64,000 nt of DNA from Coturnix japonica (Eukaryota; Chordata; Aves; Galliformes; Phasianidae), in assembly GCF_001577835.2 (NCBI RefSeq), contig NC_029518.1, forward strand, positions 33,907,462 to 33,971,461, given 5' to 3'. The notes below the pieces were generated by a model. That model did not search any database. It was not told the origin of the DNA and saw nothing but the letters and a program-made list of their open reading frames with translations. Shown here piece by piece: positions 21,636-36,600 of the stretch. Numbering within the stretch: position 1 is the stretch's first letter; each line of letters opens with the position of its first letter. The position numbers and the translations under genes were made by a program.

Positions 21636-24600
21636 CTGTTAAAACCATTATATGGAGAGAAGTTAGGTTCTACTGCTGTGGTTTTATTTGGAACAAATTT
21701 AAAAGCACGAAAGTTTTAAGAGAATTATGTTCCCTTGAATCATTTCTGAAGAAGTCAGAATACCAGCAAGCAGCTGCCTTTCCTCATGAAGTACTCTTAA
21801 AATGAACTTCTAACACATTTTTTGGCTATCATGGCTAATAATCAAAAGGACAATACTTCTGAAAGTGTCATATTTCAGCCTTTTCTACAAACACTGGGCA
21901 ATGTGGATATCCCCCCCCCCCCTTTTTTTTTTGCTAGCTCCTTCAGTCTGCCATGAGCCCAAATATGTCACTAATAGGAAGATGTGCACATCATGTACAT
22001 CTTGTACAGATATGTTGCAGGATGAAGGAAAAAGGTTTTATACGTCTGAGCTGCTGCTTTCTTAACACCATTAAATACCAGGACAATCTTAATACAGTGA
22101 TAAGACAGAAATACATTCCTTTGTTTGGTAAGAGCTCTTACAATAAAGTCGTCTCTGTTCCATTAAGCAAGCCTATTCTAAATGTACATTACAGAAAGAA
22201 AGAGAGTGAGTACTCCTCCTGTGGGAAAAATAAGAATACCAAGATGCTGGAAGTAGGTGGTGCATCCTAGAAGTACTTGCTAAAAGTTCTGGCCTCCATC
22301 ATTGTGCAGCCTGAAATGGCAAAGTAACTAGCCCTACTCGGGATGAAACCCTTTGAAAAACGAATGCTACAAGAGAACCAATATAAATAAAAGGACTGAT
22401 TAAAAACAACAACAGTGTTTCAGTGCCAAATGATAATGAAAACAGCAACACTGATCTGTAAGTGCTGGATTAGTGTTGGTTTGAGACACCTCAATACAAT
22501 TTCCCAGATTCTTGGGAAAGGGCAAACCTGGCAGTCAGTGCCACCTAATCTTACAGGTAACAGCATTAGTTAATCTTTTCCCCCTATTTAGGTTAATTGT
22601 CAAACTGTGTAAAAACTTCAGAAAGACCTTCAAAAGGGCACTTTTTATGCTGAATATTAGTGCTGATGAAAGCAACTAAGCTGAATGTAGCTTCTGCAAA
22701 GTGTTTCTTTCATTTGTGTTTTTTTTGTTGTTGTTGTTTTTTGTTTTTTAAGAGAAGAACTGGCTATTGTTATTTTTGTAACACTGCTCATAAGCCTTCT
22801 TTTTTAAGCAGGCCAAAGACGGCTTCTGATGTTTTCAACAAGTTAGGACGTGCAGCGACAACACTGCTGGAGACAAATAACTTCATACAAATACCCAGAT
22901 TCCCTTTTAAAGGGAAAAATGTTCTGGCAACATCTTTGCTCCCAGGTTTTCCACAGCCCTCACAGCCGTCTGCTAAGAATTTTCTATATCAGGAATTCTG
23001 CTCTTGTTCACCTGAAGCTCTCACTGAAGTGAGACAAAATTTACCAGACTCAATCATACCAGGATTTACTAATACAAGCAAGGCAAAATGAACATAACTC
23101 AATAAAAGTTCTGGCTGGGCTTAAACAGCAGGAGAGCACCCTATCTGAATTTCATCTTACTTTGCTTTGCAAGGATGCCAGAGGATGTTTTATCCTCCCA
23201 CAAAAGTAGGGAAGAAGGGGTAAAGAAAGCAAAGGGCACAATTACACGTAAACAAAACTAATCCGACCTGCTTCTTGTGCTGTACCAGATTATCAGAAGT
23301 GTTACAAAGAATCCTGCTGTCCAAGGATGCCTTGTATGACCCACCTACCAGCACAATCCTAACATTACATTGTATGACAAGCTTTTTTAGTTAATTTTCA
23401 GTTGTTCACTTTTACACCAACAGGGCTGTGTATCAGCCACCAATCCCCAGACAAGTTGAAAACACTGTGTGATAAACACCCACAGCCCGCCTCTGCTCTT
23501 TCAATGGCTGTTTACAGATTTCTTTTTAAGGCAGCTGCACTAAGTGCATTTGGTCAGAGTAACTTACTCATTTTGTATGGTCTGTGTAATTGATTGCCAC
23601 CCCTTCAAGAACAAAGAAGTAGCTATAAAAGGCAGTAGTAATGAAATGAGTGCCACAAGCATTGATTACGCAGGCACTTTTAGGTTATGACACATAGCAG
23701 TTTTTTATACAGTCCTTTTGAAGAAAATGTAGGAATAAAATATGTAGAACAGTAAAGCTGACATGTTACCTGAAAGCGATTTGTCAGTATGGTTTTCAGT
23801 GTCTTTGTCTTCTGGCTACAAAGCAAAGAACAAACATAAATCAAAACACTGCATTTGAACACCAGAATTACTATTTGGGCTATTTTTAACTGTCAGGAGA
23901 TTACATAGAAGAATCCCCAAGCTACCTGATGAAGTCAGATAGGGTACTTACCTAGTATGAGAAGTTACTAACAATTTGTAGCCATTTTAGGTAGCGTTTC
24001 TTATGTTTTTACCTCACAAAGCAACACTCACATTTTTATCTATTGAACAATGTCATCCTTATTGATCACATGCTGTGGAGTTACATCTTTTGAATAATTT
24101 GCTCTTACTTCCTCTTTCATCCTGTCCACATTTCTCATTCTTGTATAGTTTCCTACAGTCGACTGATGATTAACTCAATACCAATTACAGCCCTCACCAT
24201 TTGAAAAATGACAGTCTGGACATTTACCATCAATTATAAATTGACCTCACAGTCATGGAAAGTTGCTAATAATGTACACAAAAAGTAACTTTTATCAGTA
24301 ATATGTACAAAGCTGTCCAACAATCCACACAGTTTGATTCAGATTTAAATGCTTTGTAATGAAAAATCTGAGATTATTGCCTGTAACACACAACAGGAAA
24401 GGAACATTCCACTGCTCCAATAAAACTGGAGGAGATTTTTATAAAATTACTGACATTCATAGGAAACTTTCCTACTTTTCTAGACAGCAGGTGGGCTTGA
24501 AGATTTCTGCTGGCTCACATCTAACTGCCATCCTGTTTGAAGCAAACACTACTCAAACACAATGAAAATACTTAGTGGCTTGAGACTAGCACAGGTAACA

Positions 24601-27600
24601 ACACTTCAGTTCTACAACTTACAAAGCAACATATAAAAACTGAAAGGACAGCAGCTTGATCCTAGGACTGTAGGAAACTGCAGCTGCTCTTACTTTAACT
24701 ATGCGGGTGTGGAACCAGATGAAATTGCTTTCTTCTACTGACAATTTAAAGATGAAAGCAGGAGGGGATTTTCCCCTTAGATAACTGCAATAAAGCAATG
24801 CTGATTTTCATATTGCATCATTCTTCCTAACTATCACAGCAAGCTTCTTAGCATTTTGCAGGCATGCATGCAAACACAAGTCAACTGTGTAACAATAAAG
24901 GGTAATAAATACTCTATATTCCTACCTAATAAACCTTCAGTACTAAGAAATTCCCTAAAAATAGAACACAGGAAGCTTCAGTTTACCTGGTGAACATACA
25001 TGCACGCAAAGTCTAATTACAAGAAAGTAAACTATCTCCAAATTATTTGAAGACTCGGTTAGGAAGGGACAGAAATAGATCTGTTTTAAGCAATTCTCTC
25101 CTCCTGAAAACTGCAAGAACATGTGCACAACATCAAATCAGTTCACAGCTGGCCTATGCTCATGAGATTTGAGACTGCGCATGCCACCTGCAACGGAACA
25201 AGTCTTGCCAGTCTTCCAAGTTTGCTCTCCCACTGACATCACATAAGATTTCTGCAGAAAGAAGCTTTTAAATTTATGAATTTGTCCATTTTGCCAACTG
25301 AACACCTGAAGTTCAAGAAAATTTGGATCTGAAAATCATTATTATAATCACTGTCTCAATTTCCACAAATTCCTCTATAAGCAGAAAAGAATTGAGTCAT
25401 GAGGAACAAATCCCCAAAGGGTAATTTATTTGGAGAACTAAGAGTTGCCCATCACTGATCAGCCTCTGTCTGAAGAATAAAGAAACAAATAAAAACAAAG
25501 GGAGGAGGTGGATAGGGGAAACAAAATAAAAAGGAACAGTGGGTATTTTTCACTTCATTTGCAATAGCTAAATTACTATTCTGAACACCAATAAAGATTT
25601 CTAGATGTTGTGAATTCATGAACATTCAAACCATATGGTGAAAGCTTATATCTAAAGATCTAAGAGCCTTCAAGAGATATCACTATATTCACATCCTACA
25701 AAAAATAAATAAATAAACGGGAGTGGCTAGTACTGCAAGAAGTACAAAAATATACACGATATTTACTTGTGTCATTCATTCATTTCCCAAATAGGTATTT
25801 TTACTGATCAGTTATCACACATTCTTGTCAAATTGTATGACCTCAGGATTATTCAAGATTGTATTCTTGCAACGTAATTGAAACAAGACAATGTATTGTC
25901 ACTGCTCATAAAATTAGGTATACTAGGCATATTTTTTTGCCTACAATCAAAATCCAATCAACTTCTACACATTTAATCAAAGCTATAAACCTATGCACAG
26001 TCTGAAAATAAGCAGAAATTTTTTCCAGCCTAGTAGAACTAGTAAGAGCCTAGTATGATGAAATATATTTACAGTCACATACATACAGTGTATGTGGGCA
26101 ATAAATGTTCACTTCTTGATGATGGGAATGAGATAGTTATCTCCATCATCTGTGAAACACATACCAAACCCATGTTTCTTTGATGAAAGTCAGCTGGGAC
26201 TCCGGCATAAGGAACTCCTTTTAGCTCTTCATTTCACTGGACAATGCTCATTCATTTATCTTCTCAACCCAAAGAGAATCAATTTGAAATTCAGCAAATA
26301 GCAGTCATCTGAAAGATGCTGACCACAGAGCATCACTCAGCATTGCCCACTCTATGGCAGTGTAAGACTTTACAATCAGTGGAGAGTATTTCCAGTACGG
26401 ATCAATCAAAATCCCAAAGTCAAAGCAGAACAAGCCTCCCTAGGGTAAAACTCAAGACACCAGAACCCAGGATTCCCCTCCTTATCCTCTGTCCTCACTC
26501 TGTTTTCATCAGGGAAGAGGGAGAACATGCATGAAAAAGCCTTAACTCTGTGTTGGCTCTCCTTCAGAGCATCTACACACTAATCAAAACCTTGTTACAG
26601 AACAAAGTAAATGTTAATGATTATATATATCCTTTCTTCGCTTTTATCCACAGAAGCTCACTTCATTGAACTTTGGAAGAAAGAGCCTATTTCTGGTCTA
26701 TTTTACTAAGGAATTCTGTCCTTCCCATATGCAGCCTGAAAATATATTTATTTGTTAGCATATGTATTTAATTAACAGCAATAACTTAATTCACATTCAG
26801 TACAATTTTTCCTTACCTGCTGGACTAGGCCAGAATCTGATGCAAGACTCCTGATGTTCACAGATGCAATTTCCAGCGTAACTTGATCTGTTCGGTATTC
26901 CTCATCTAAGACAAAAATTGTAATACACTGGTCTTCCACTCAAATACAGATATAAGTAGCAAGACTATCAATCAGACATTACAGATGGCTAGCATGCTAA
27001 ATTTTACTCCACATTCTTCTCAGTCACTAGGAAAGGCAAGATTAAAAAGCCCCAAACAATAAATTGGCAGTAACTGCAACAGTCGTGCATACATGTATTA
27101 AGTAAAATAATCCCTGTGGAGATCAAATACTAATGTATCAGTGTTTTAAAAACAACCAGCACATTATTGCTGCGGCCAGAGTCATGCTCTTTCAGAAAGC
27201 TGAAAGCAGTACCAAGAGAATATTAACCAAGCCAATACATCTTGGCAGGCTAAAGAAGGCCATTACAAATCAACATAATCCTTTTTGTTTTGCTCTTCAG
27301 ATCACACTTATAACTATCACTGTTGAAATATGTACTACACAAACGTTTACTTTCTGCTCCTTTGTGAATTAGGCTCATCCTATTTATCTCTGCTACACAG
27401 GAGTTTCCTGAAGCACTGAAATGTCTCAAAAACGTGTTTATCACTTGCCTTGGGAGTCCACTGAAAAGCACATCTGCCCCTATGACCCATATTCTGATCA
27501 CTTTCAAGCTTCACTTCAGCCCTCAAAATGCAGCATAAGAGATGCAACAAGCCCTTTGTGAACCTCACATAAACAGACAAATATTCCTGTATGTTCTTAT

Positions 27601-30600
27601 GGCTCTCATTAAGAAACCATTTGCACAAATCCCATAGGTGAGGTGCTCACTAACCATTAACAAGAGCTTATAAAAGGTTATATTCTAGGCCTGTTATAGA
27701 CACCTGAAGACTCCACAGTTGAGACATTATTTTTAGCATTTTGCTGATCTCACAAAAAAAGAGTTATTATCTCTGTGAAGTGTCAGGTAACAAAAAGAAG
27801 ATGTACTTCCTTATCTCGCTCAATAATATGATCTGAACCAAAGAATTCAACCATACACTTAAGGAGGGAAGAAAATGAAATCACGGTTTTCCTCTTTTTC
27901 ATCTTCCATGTTGAAACTTAAAGCACATAACATTCCCCTGCCAGCTGGGTAAACATTTAATAAGGATCATCTTTTCTCTTTACAACTGTAGATCCAGAGA
28001 TATAAAGAAATCCTCCAAAAAGGTGACTACAGGCAACAAAATCCAATTTATTTGTGTGAAAACATTATCTGTCAAATTTGCTCAACATCTGAGCAGAAGC
28101 AGAATTAATAGTCAAAGTATGACACAAACATTAAGCCTAATTTTCCAAGACAAAAAGCTGACACAACCCACCTTTAATTAATCATCAGTAGAGGGTGCTA
28201 AGACCTTTGATAAGTTAGATCTCAAAATAGTTTGCAAATTAACTGACCAAGAAAAGAACAAACTACTACTACCCCAGGCCAGTGAAGCATATATTCAAAC
28301 ATTAAATCTGAAGCAAACAATTGTCTGTGGCAGAATCAGGTGTGCACATCTGTGACACTTTTTAGTTCACAGACTCATATTTCTCAGCCTGTACTTTTAA
28401 AGAAATAGTTATGAAAATTCATTCTTATTGAGCAAACTGAAAAAACACCACCTACGGAGGCATCCGGTACTGAAAAACTTATTTTGAAAAATAAATTCAA
28501 GAAAAAGTAACCTGAAATTCCAGAAACAAACAGAATATTGAGATATTTTTATCACCTCCTACTCTAAGGAGGAAATGCTCAGCTGTATTGATACTTAGCT
28601 CTCTTTATGTTTGGCAAGAGGAAGCAGAATATAAAATTAAAGATACACCAAGCCTATTTCCTTTCTACAAAAAAGCACTGAAATTTCCACTTCCTTTCAC
28701 AGCTTTCATTTTTAAATTAAATGTATTTGAAACATACATGTTCTGGATTTCAAACGAATTTGACAATAGATAAATTCCTGCAATTCAAATGTTTAATTCT
28801 GAGGGAGACTAAATGTCATGGGTGGAATTAAAAAGTGGACACAGAAAACAACATTACAGAGAAATCTGCTAGTAAACAGCTTTGAAGGAACAAACCACTT
28901 TGACTGCAAATAAACAGGAAGCAGTTTATGATTTCAAATTAGCCTTCACATTCTACTTCTCCACTGAACACTTCTGACAAGATACTCATTTTCTCTGGCT
29001 GGCTGATTTAAGTTGCCAGCATAACACACTAATCTTTCTTTAACCCTAGTAGTGTACGGCCTGTACTCCTCAGCAAGTGTCACTAGAGTGCTCGTTCACT
29101 GAGACCCTGACAGCGTAATACCTGGAGAAAAGCCAATGGTAAAAACTGGGATGACAAAAACAAAACTAACAAGCAAATACCCATATGTAAAAGAAGTCAT
29201 AAAGGAGATGATGACACTACCTAACCCAAGCAACTGAATACAGAACCTGCAAAGAAATGTGCTAGGTTTCTAAGCAGATCATATTAATACCTTCCCAAGG
29301 TAACAGACAGCATGAAGAGTTAACTAGTGATAGGGCTGGGAATGCCATCAGAGGCAGGAGAACTGGGACGTATTACCAAATTGCATTTCTGATAATCTGA
29401 AGGCAGCAGTAATCTCTTCAAAGCCACCTTTTAACATTAGTCTATCTCTATCCTCTGAACACTGTTCTGTTGACAGCACCATTGTATTCTTCCTTTGGGC
29501 TGAGAACCAATATCTTCTAAAGAGAGCTGTGACTAAACTTAGGCAGAGAAAAAGGAAATTTGTGAGTATATGTGTGTAAATATATGTATACATATGTTCA
29601 ACTGACCTTAAAATACAAAAGGTGACACTACATTTAAAATATAAACACCAAAGAAAAAAAGATCTGCGACACATGACCTAAAAGACAGAATTCATAATGC
29701 TTACTTACCTTTAGGCACCCCTGTGTCTTGGACAGGATATTTTTCAGTCTGTCACAAAAAAGAAAAAGCAAGAGACACATCATTATCTTAAGTGTAATTC
29801 TGCTGGAGAAAGAGTGTGTAAGAACTGCATAATTACACTTAATCTCTAAAATTACTACTAGTTGATCTGCCTGCAGTCAGATACGGTAATGCCCCTTGTA
29901 GGCAGGAACACTACTGACTACACTGATCTTAGCACATGCTAAAGTAATAGGGGTTTCTAATTCAATACAGTTTTAATCAATACAGATATTACAGAGACAA
30001 GGAAATAAGTTTTCATTTAAGCGGAACGATACCAATACAGAAATCATAACACATCAGCATAGAATCACAGCATCACCAAGGTTGGAAAAGATCTACAAGA
30101 TCATTCAGTCCAACCATCCACTTATCAGCAATAGTTCTCACTAAACCACAGAACACAACAGCCAAATGTTCCTTGAACACCTCCAGGGTCAGTGACTCCA
30201 CCACCTCCCTGGGCAGCCCATTCCACTGCCTGACCGCTTTTTCAGATAAGTAGCATTTCCTAACATCCAGCCTGAATCTCCTCTGGTGCAGCTTGAAGCC
30301 ATTCCATCTAGTCCTATCACCAGTTACATGAGAGGAGAAGCCAACCTCCAGCTCACTACAACCTTCCTTCAAGAAGTTATAGAGAACAATTAGGCCTCTC
30401 CTCCAGACTGAACAATCCCAGCTCCCTCGGCCACTTCTTATAAGGTCTGCACTCCAGATCTCTCACCAGTTTTCATTGCCCTTCTCTGGACATGTTCCAG
30501 GGCTTCAATGTCTTCCTCGCAGTGTGAGGCCCAAAACTGAACACAGTTCTCAAGGTGTAGCTCACCAGAGCTGAGTACAGAGGAACAATTATTTTCTAGC

Positions 30601-33600
30601 TCCTGCTAGTAGCGCTACTTCTGATACAAGCCAGGATGCCATTGGCCTTCTGGGTGACCTGGGCACACTGCTGGCTCATGTTCACATGAGCACTGACCAA
30701 TACCCCGGGGTCTGTTTCCCCTACACAGTCTTCGAGCTACTCTGCCCCAAGCCTATAGCATTACCTGGGGTTGCTGAGGCCAAAGTGCAAGACTCAGCAC
30801 TTGGTCTTGTTGAACCTCATCCCATCCAGAGATTTCAAAAGCTCTTTTAACAGACACCAACAGCAAACTATTATTACTGAGTTTAATGAGACAACTACTC
30901 ATTTCCAGGCATCTGTTACAACCTGCTACTAGACCTGACATCCACCTACTTCACTATGACCCCTACCTTTATGTAATAGGGAACAAACTGCCTGTAGTAA
31001 AGCATCAAAATGAGAAGAAAACTCCAAGGAAAACTAATAGCCTGCTAAATCACTATACATAAAATAAAACAGAGCATTTAAATCTGTTTATATAGCTAGA
31101 CTAGAAAAAGTGCTACACAGCACCACTATTTTCCCCCAGAGGAAGCAATCCATTGCAACATTAAAAAGAACTCTTACAAAAATGCACAGAGTTGCATATT
31201 CCTTTTATAGACAGTCCTCATCTCAGCATAATATTGGCACGCTTAATATATCAGAATTTTGTCATAAATTGTGTTACTCAGCAAGGATGCACCAGAGAGC
31301 ACTTGTTAGGTCTCTCCTAGGTTTTACCATGTCTGATGCAAGGCACTGGTATCATCACTCATCAGACAAAATAGGTACAGGAAAGAGTAATAACTTAATA
31401 CAATTTATATTATAAGCCTTAATTGGCTTTTCTTATCCTTTCAACCCATACAGACAGAAGAATGTCAGTAAAGGTCTGGTTACCGTCTCTATGACCATTC
31501 GCTAACTATTGGACTGCTCACCTGGTGCTGCCTAATTCAGCATAGAGTCACAGGATGGTTTGGATTTGAAGGGACCTTTAAGATCATCTAGTTCCAACCC
31601 CACTGTCACAGGCAGTGGACAGTGTGGACATCTCCCACAAGACCAGGCTGCTCAAAGTCCCAGCTTGGCCTTGAACGCCTCTGGGGCAGGAAGGGAAGCA
31701 TTCACAGCCTGTCTGGTCAACCTGTTCCAGTGTCTCACCACCCTCACAGTAAAGAATTCCTTCCTAACATCTAGCCTAAACTCCAGTTTAAAGCCATTTC
31801 CCATCATCCTGTTGCTTCTTGTCCTTATAAAAAGCTCTTCTCCAGCTTTCCTTTAAGGCTCCCTTCAGTTACTGGAAGGCTGCTATAAGGTCTCCTTGGA
31901 GTCCTATCTTCTCCAGGCTGAAGAGCCCCAGCCCTCATAGGCCTGTCCTCATAGGGGAGGTGCTTCAGCCCCTGGATCATCTCCATGGCCTCCTCTGGAC
32001 CTGCTCCAACAACTCCATATTCTTCTTGAGTTGGGGACCCCAGAACTGGATGCTGTACTCCAAGTGGTGGCTCAGGAAAGCAGAGTGGAGGGGCAGAATC
32101 ACCTCCCTTGACCTGCTGGTCATGCTTGTCTTGATGCAGTGCAGGATACAGTTGGCCTTCTGGACTGCAAGTGCACACTTGCAGCTCATGTTGAGACTTT
32201 GATCAACTTATACCCCCAAATTCTTCTTCTCAGGGCTGCTCTCAAGTCATTCTCCACCCAACCTGTATCTGTGCTTGGGATTGCCCCAACCCAGACACAG
32301 GACTTTGCACCTGGCTTTGTTGAACTTCATGAGGTTGGCATGGGCCCACTTCTTACATCTGTCCAGGTCCCTCTGGATAGCATCCCTTCCCTCCAGCATG
32401 CCAACTGCACCACTCAGCTTGGTGTCAAACTCAGCAAACTCACTGAGGGTGCACTCAACCCTGGTGTTAAATAACACCAGTGCCAGCACCAATCCTTGAC
32501 TTATAATAGCTTACGAATCTACTGCTAGTTTTATTTTAATTGCACAGGGTTAGTAAATTACCACAACCATACAAATAAGCAAACCCCTAAATATACACAC
32601 GTGATTTGAGTTTCTTAAGTATTTTGCTCACACCTGCATAACGTAACTGTAGAGAGGTCTAATGATTTTAAATTCATTAGAACAGAAGTACATACCATTG
32701 TTAAGGAAAGGGTGCTGGGATCTGTATCCTCCACTGGCTCTTTTGTTGCATGATCTGCTGGAAATAAGTAGATTTTATCACTGCATAATCCTCAAAATTC
32801 TCCTGCCTGGAAGCTCGGGAACTGCTTATGTATCTGACCAAGGCAAAGCAGTTAGACAGCCATTATATGCACTGTGTCCAATTTAAATTACACAGTAACA
32901 CATGACAAACCGGAAAATGTCAGAGACACTACTACATAAATGGGAAATTACACGAAACAGAAATTCAACTTGAAGCTAACAATGAAGAATATAACCCAGA
33001 AAATCTGCTACAAGGTAAATTCTGTTCTCCAAGTGGCAGTACTCAGTTGTTTCCCTTAAAGCCGAAACTCGAACAGTAAACAAACCTACTGCAACAAAAT
33101 GTACTATAAGATACATAAAATATACATGGTAGATTATAGCACAAAACCTAGTGCAAAACATCTGAGGTAAACAATTATTTGTATACTACTGAATCATGAA
33201 CTTGAATTATATTAATACCAGCAAGACACAAAAAGAAATCCTCAAAGCATTTGCAGGTGAATGACCCCTCTGCACCCATGGTGAAATCAACAAACAATTG
33301 CCAAGCACTGATCAAGAGCGCTCAAGCCAAGATTCACAATACCGTGCCTCCACTTTAACATCTTCATCACATCTCCTCACAGAAGAGCTCTCCAGCTGTT
33401 AAGCATAATGCTTTCAAAAATTATGAAAAGCATTTTGAATTGTCCAATAGAATCTTTATTCCTGTCACTCTCAACCTGAAAGTCTCTACACTCATTACAA
33501 GAGCACATCAGGAAGTTTTCAACCTCAGGCAGCTACAAGAACAACCTGAGACAAGAGAAGAGAGTACAGCGGAGAGGCCCAAAAATAAAAAGGTGGCAGT

Positions 33601-36600
33601 AGAGGGGCAGAAAAGGCACCAGGATAGAGTCATTCTCCCCTCAGCCTCTTGCACGCAACCCAATGAGCTGTGTTTCCAGCTGTGGGCCCAGCCCCTCTCT
33701 GGGCATTTCAGAGCCCTGCACTTGCAGGAAGGCCACATGTGCTCCCTGGGTGTGCAGCTCACAGCCACAGGGCTCAGCATACACAACGTGCTGAACATTT
33801 GTAAAGACCTTCCTCTGAGAGATGAAATCCCTGCTCCAGAACCATGGATCAGCAAATACTGTGACAAAGCTTTCCCAGACAGCATGGGGCAACACAAGCT
33901 GCCTAACTTGAATGCAGAAGGGGCACAAGTCACACTGGGACAGCAGAAATGACAGTAAGCTGGAACGAGGTGCTACAGGAGGGTAGGGCCCGAAACAGAG
34001 GAGTCAGGTGGGATCTGTGGTAGCTGGGAGCTGTGGAGGAAGCAGGAGTAAAGAGAGAAGATTGAGGAACCCAATCTGCAAAGGAAAGCTGACAAATGAG
34101 GAGGTGCAGGAGCCAAGGGGAAGCCAAGAACTTCCCTATTCTCACTGTTTCCTCTACTGCCAGCAAAGACTCCCCAGAAAGCAGTGGCAAAGCATGCTTG
34201 TTCTAATCAGTTTACTCTGGAGGCCTTACAGCTCCGCCTATGGATCTCTGGCTGCAATTAACAACAACAACAACAAAAAACACAACAAAACAAGAAAGCA
34301 ACAGGTTTTCTTTCAGCCTTGTAATTTAAACGGATTCTCAAGGCAGATGGAAGTAATCCTTCCCCTCCCACAATAAGCTCTGTGCCCTGGTGAACCTTTG
34401 TAGCTCCTGAAGTTCCACAAGACCTTCCTCTCCTACCTGCCATTATACCTCTAAGATACAGCCAAAATACATTACAATTTCTTTCATTTCCACAATCCAG
34501 AGGAAAGCACTGAACAAATGGGAGCAGCTCTGAGAATATGGAGATTTGGAATGAAGGCTTGGCAGACTCCAGGGTTACCCTACAAAGGGCAACAGAATAG
34601 TACTCCTCTTTGACTCCTACCTTCTAGATCTCACAAACACAATAACTGCAAATCAGTGGTTTTGCAACCTTCTTGATTAATATACATCCTGGAAAGAAAA
34701 AAAAAAGTCCTTTATTACCCTTCTTTTTTAGGTTGCAGAGTACTACCAGGTTCCAAAATACTCTACAGGTGGCATGTACGCATGTGAATATTTGTATTTG
34801 AGAATAAATGCTCCATGTATTGCCTGCAGTGAATAACCATGGTCCTGTTAACCACTGATAACCATGAAATCATTTGAGTTGGAAGAGGTCATCTAGATCA
34901 GGAGAACCACGGACTTAATATTTGATTGTGAGTAAAGCAATTAAAATGCTACATCCCCCTCTCTCTTTCCCACTGTATTTCCCAGCAGGCTGCAGCTCAA
35001 TTCACAGAGCTGGATACAGGTGTGTGAAACAGCAGGGAGAAAAGTTCTCTGTTTATCTCAAAGGTGAAACACCCACAGCTTTGCATGTTGAAAAGCTGAC
35101 AAGGAAGTACATCTATCACCTGACTGACTACCCAAATGCAGACCGTGTGAATCCACTGACCTCAGCAGAGAGCTTGCTAACAACAGTTTTGGGATTTGTC
35201 ACCAAATCACTATTACTGACAGCATTCAGCCACTGGCCCACATTTGCTTCCTCACCATTCTTACAAATTGCCCCAGGTGGCTATTCTGAAGGATCCTTTC
35301 TGCTCCCAGAACCTCCAGATCAGCTGCCGAGTACTCCTCACAGCTTCTCTGCCTGAGCCTGTCCGGCGTAAGCAGTTTCCAACAGCAGCAGCCAACTTAT
35401 GCCCATCAGCACAGCTTCTCCCTACTCAATACTGCTGCTGACTAATAGGGATACAGCACAGGCATTTACCAGTGTTAACAGTTCCTCGGTTTACACAAAC
35501 TTACATGCATGTGCATGGACAGACATTCCAATTTCCCAGCCTACACCTGTCCTTCATCCTTGCATGGCAAGGATGCCTGAAGGTGGATTTAGGAGGCCCC
35601 ACAGTTTTGACCTTTCAGCAGGAGAAGGTTCACAAAGAATCACAGAATGACCCGGGTTAGAAGGGACCTCAAGGATCATGTAGTTCCAACCCCCTGCCTG
35701 GCAGGGCCACCAAACATACACATTTACTAGATCAGGTTGCCCAGGGCCCTGTCCAACCTGGTCTTGAACACCTCCAAGGACGGGGCATCCACAACCTCCC
35801 TGGGCAGCCTGTTCCAGGGCCTAACCACTCTCCTAGTGAAGAACTTCCCCCCTAAAGCACCATTTATGTCAGGCCTACCTTCTGCACGTCAGCCAGCCGC
35901 ACACCTATACAGCTTCTCCCATGCCCACATAGCACACACATTAATAGTACAGCCCAATCAAAGCGATCCCCCTAACACCAGTGTTGACCAGAGAGACGAG
36001 CCCTTCAATTAAACAACACTTTTGACGTGAATTTCAGATGTGAATTGATGTTTTCAGATGTGAATTTCAGATTTGAACAAAAGAAGTACTGAAAATGATA
36101 TTCGAATATCCAAATCTCTGAAAAACCTAACACTGGGTCAATCGGCCCTTGAACACAGCTGTTTACTGCAAATTGCTCAAAACTGATGCTGCACAAGCAG
36201 ACAGGTAAGGAAGAGCAGTTCTGGCACACTTCAGAGACAGCATTCAGAAGTCGTACATGCCACAAGCAGGACAGGTTGAAAAGCACTGGCTTGAAGACCA
36301 CCTGCAGCCTGGGATTAGTATTTTTGAAGTAGGAAAGGGAAAAGGACTAAAGTGCTAAGTAATACACTAAACACTGCAGTAGGCTTGACAAGACAAGTTG
36401 CTCTAAATCACATCAGCACAGCCATGAAAAATTATTACCAATTGTGCACCTATGTGTGTGTGGTGGGGGGAGGAGGGCTGGGAGAGGCAGTCATTAGCAC
36501 CACTCTTCTAGAAAAACTAATAATGAAGCCGTGGTCGGTGCTGTGCTCCCCAGCCCGGCTCCCAAGATCCACGGCTCCCCCGGATCCGGCAGGGCCCCAC

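Noticed and set aside
21636-21648. In-frame ATG just upstream of the EDARADD last exon, considered as the true start
   Set aside because: It lies in the intron before a good acceptor (tttaacag). Upstream exons splice in phase and match EDARADD, so the ATG would serve only in an intron-retained or alternative transcript.
33440-33952. 170-codon plus-strand frame in EDARADD intron 1
   Set aside because: No domain or family resemblance, and the opposite strand is equally open (141 codons). No splice or promoter context.
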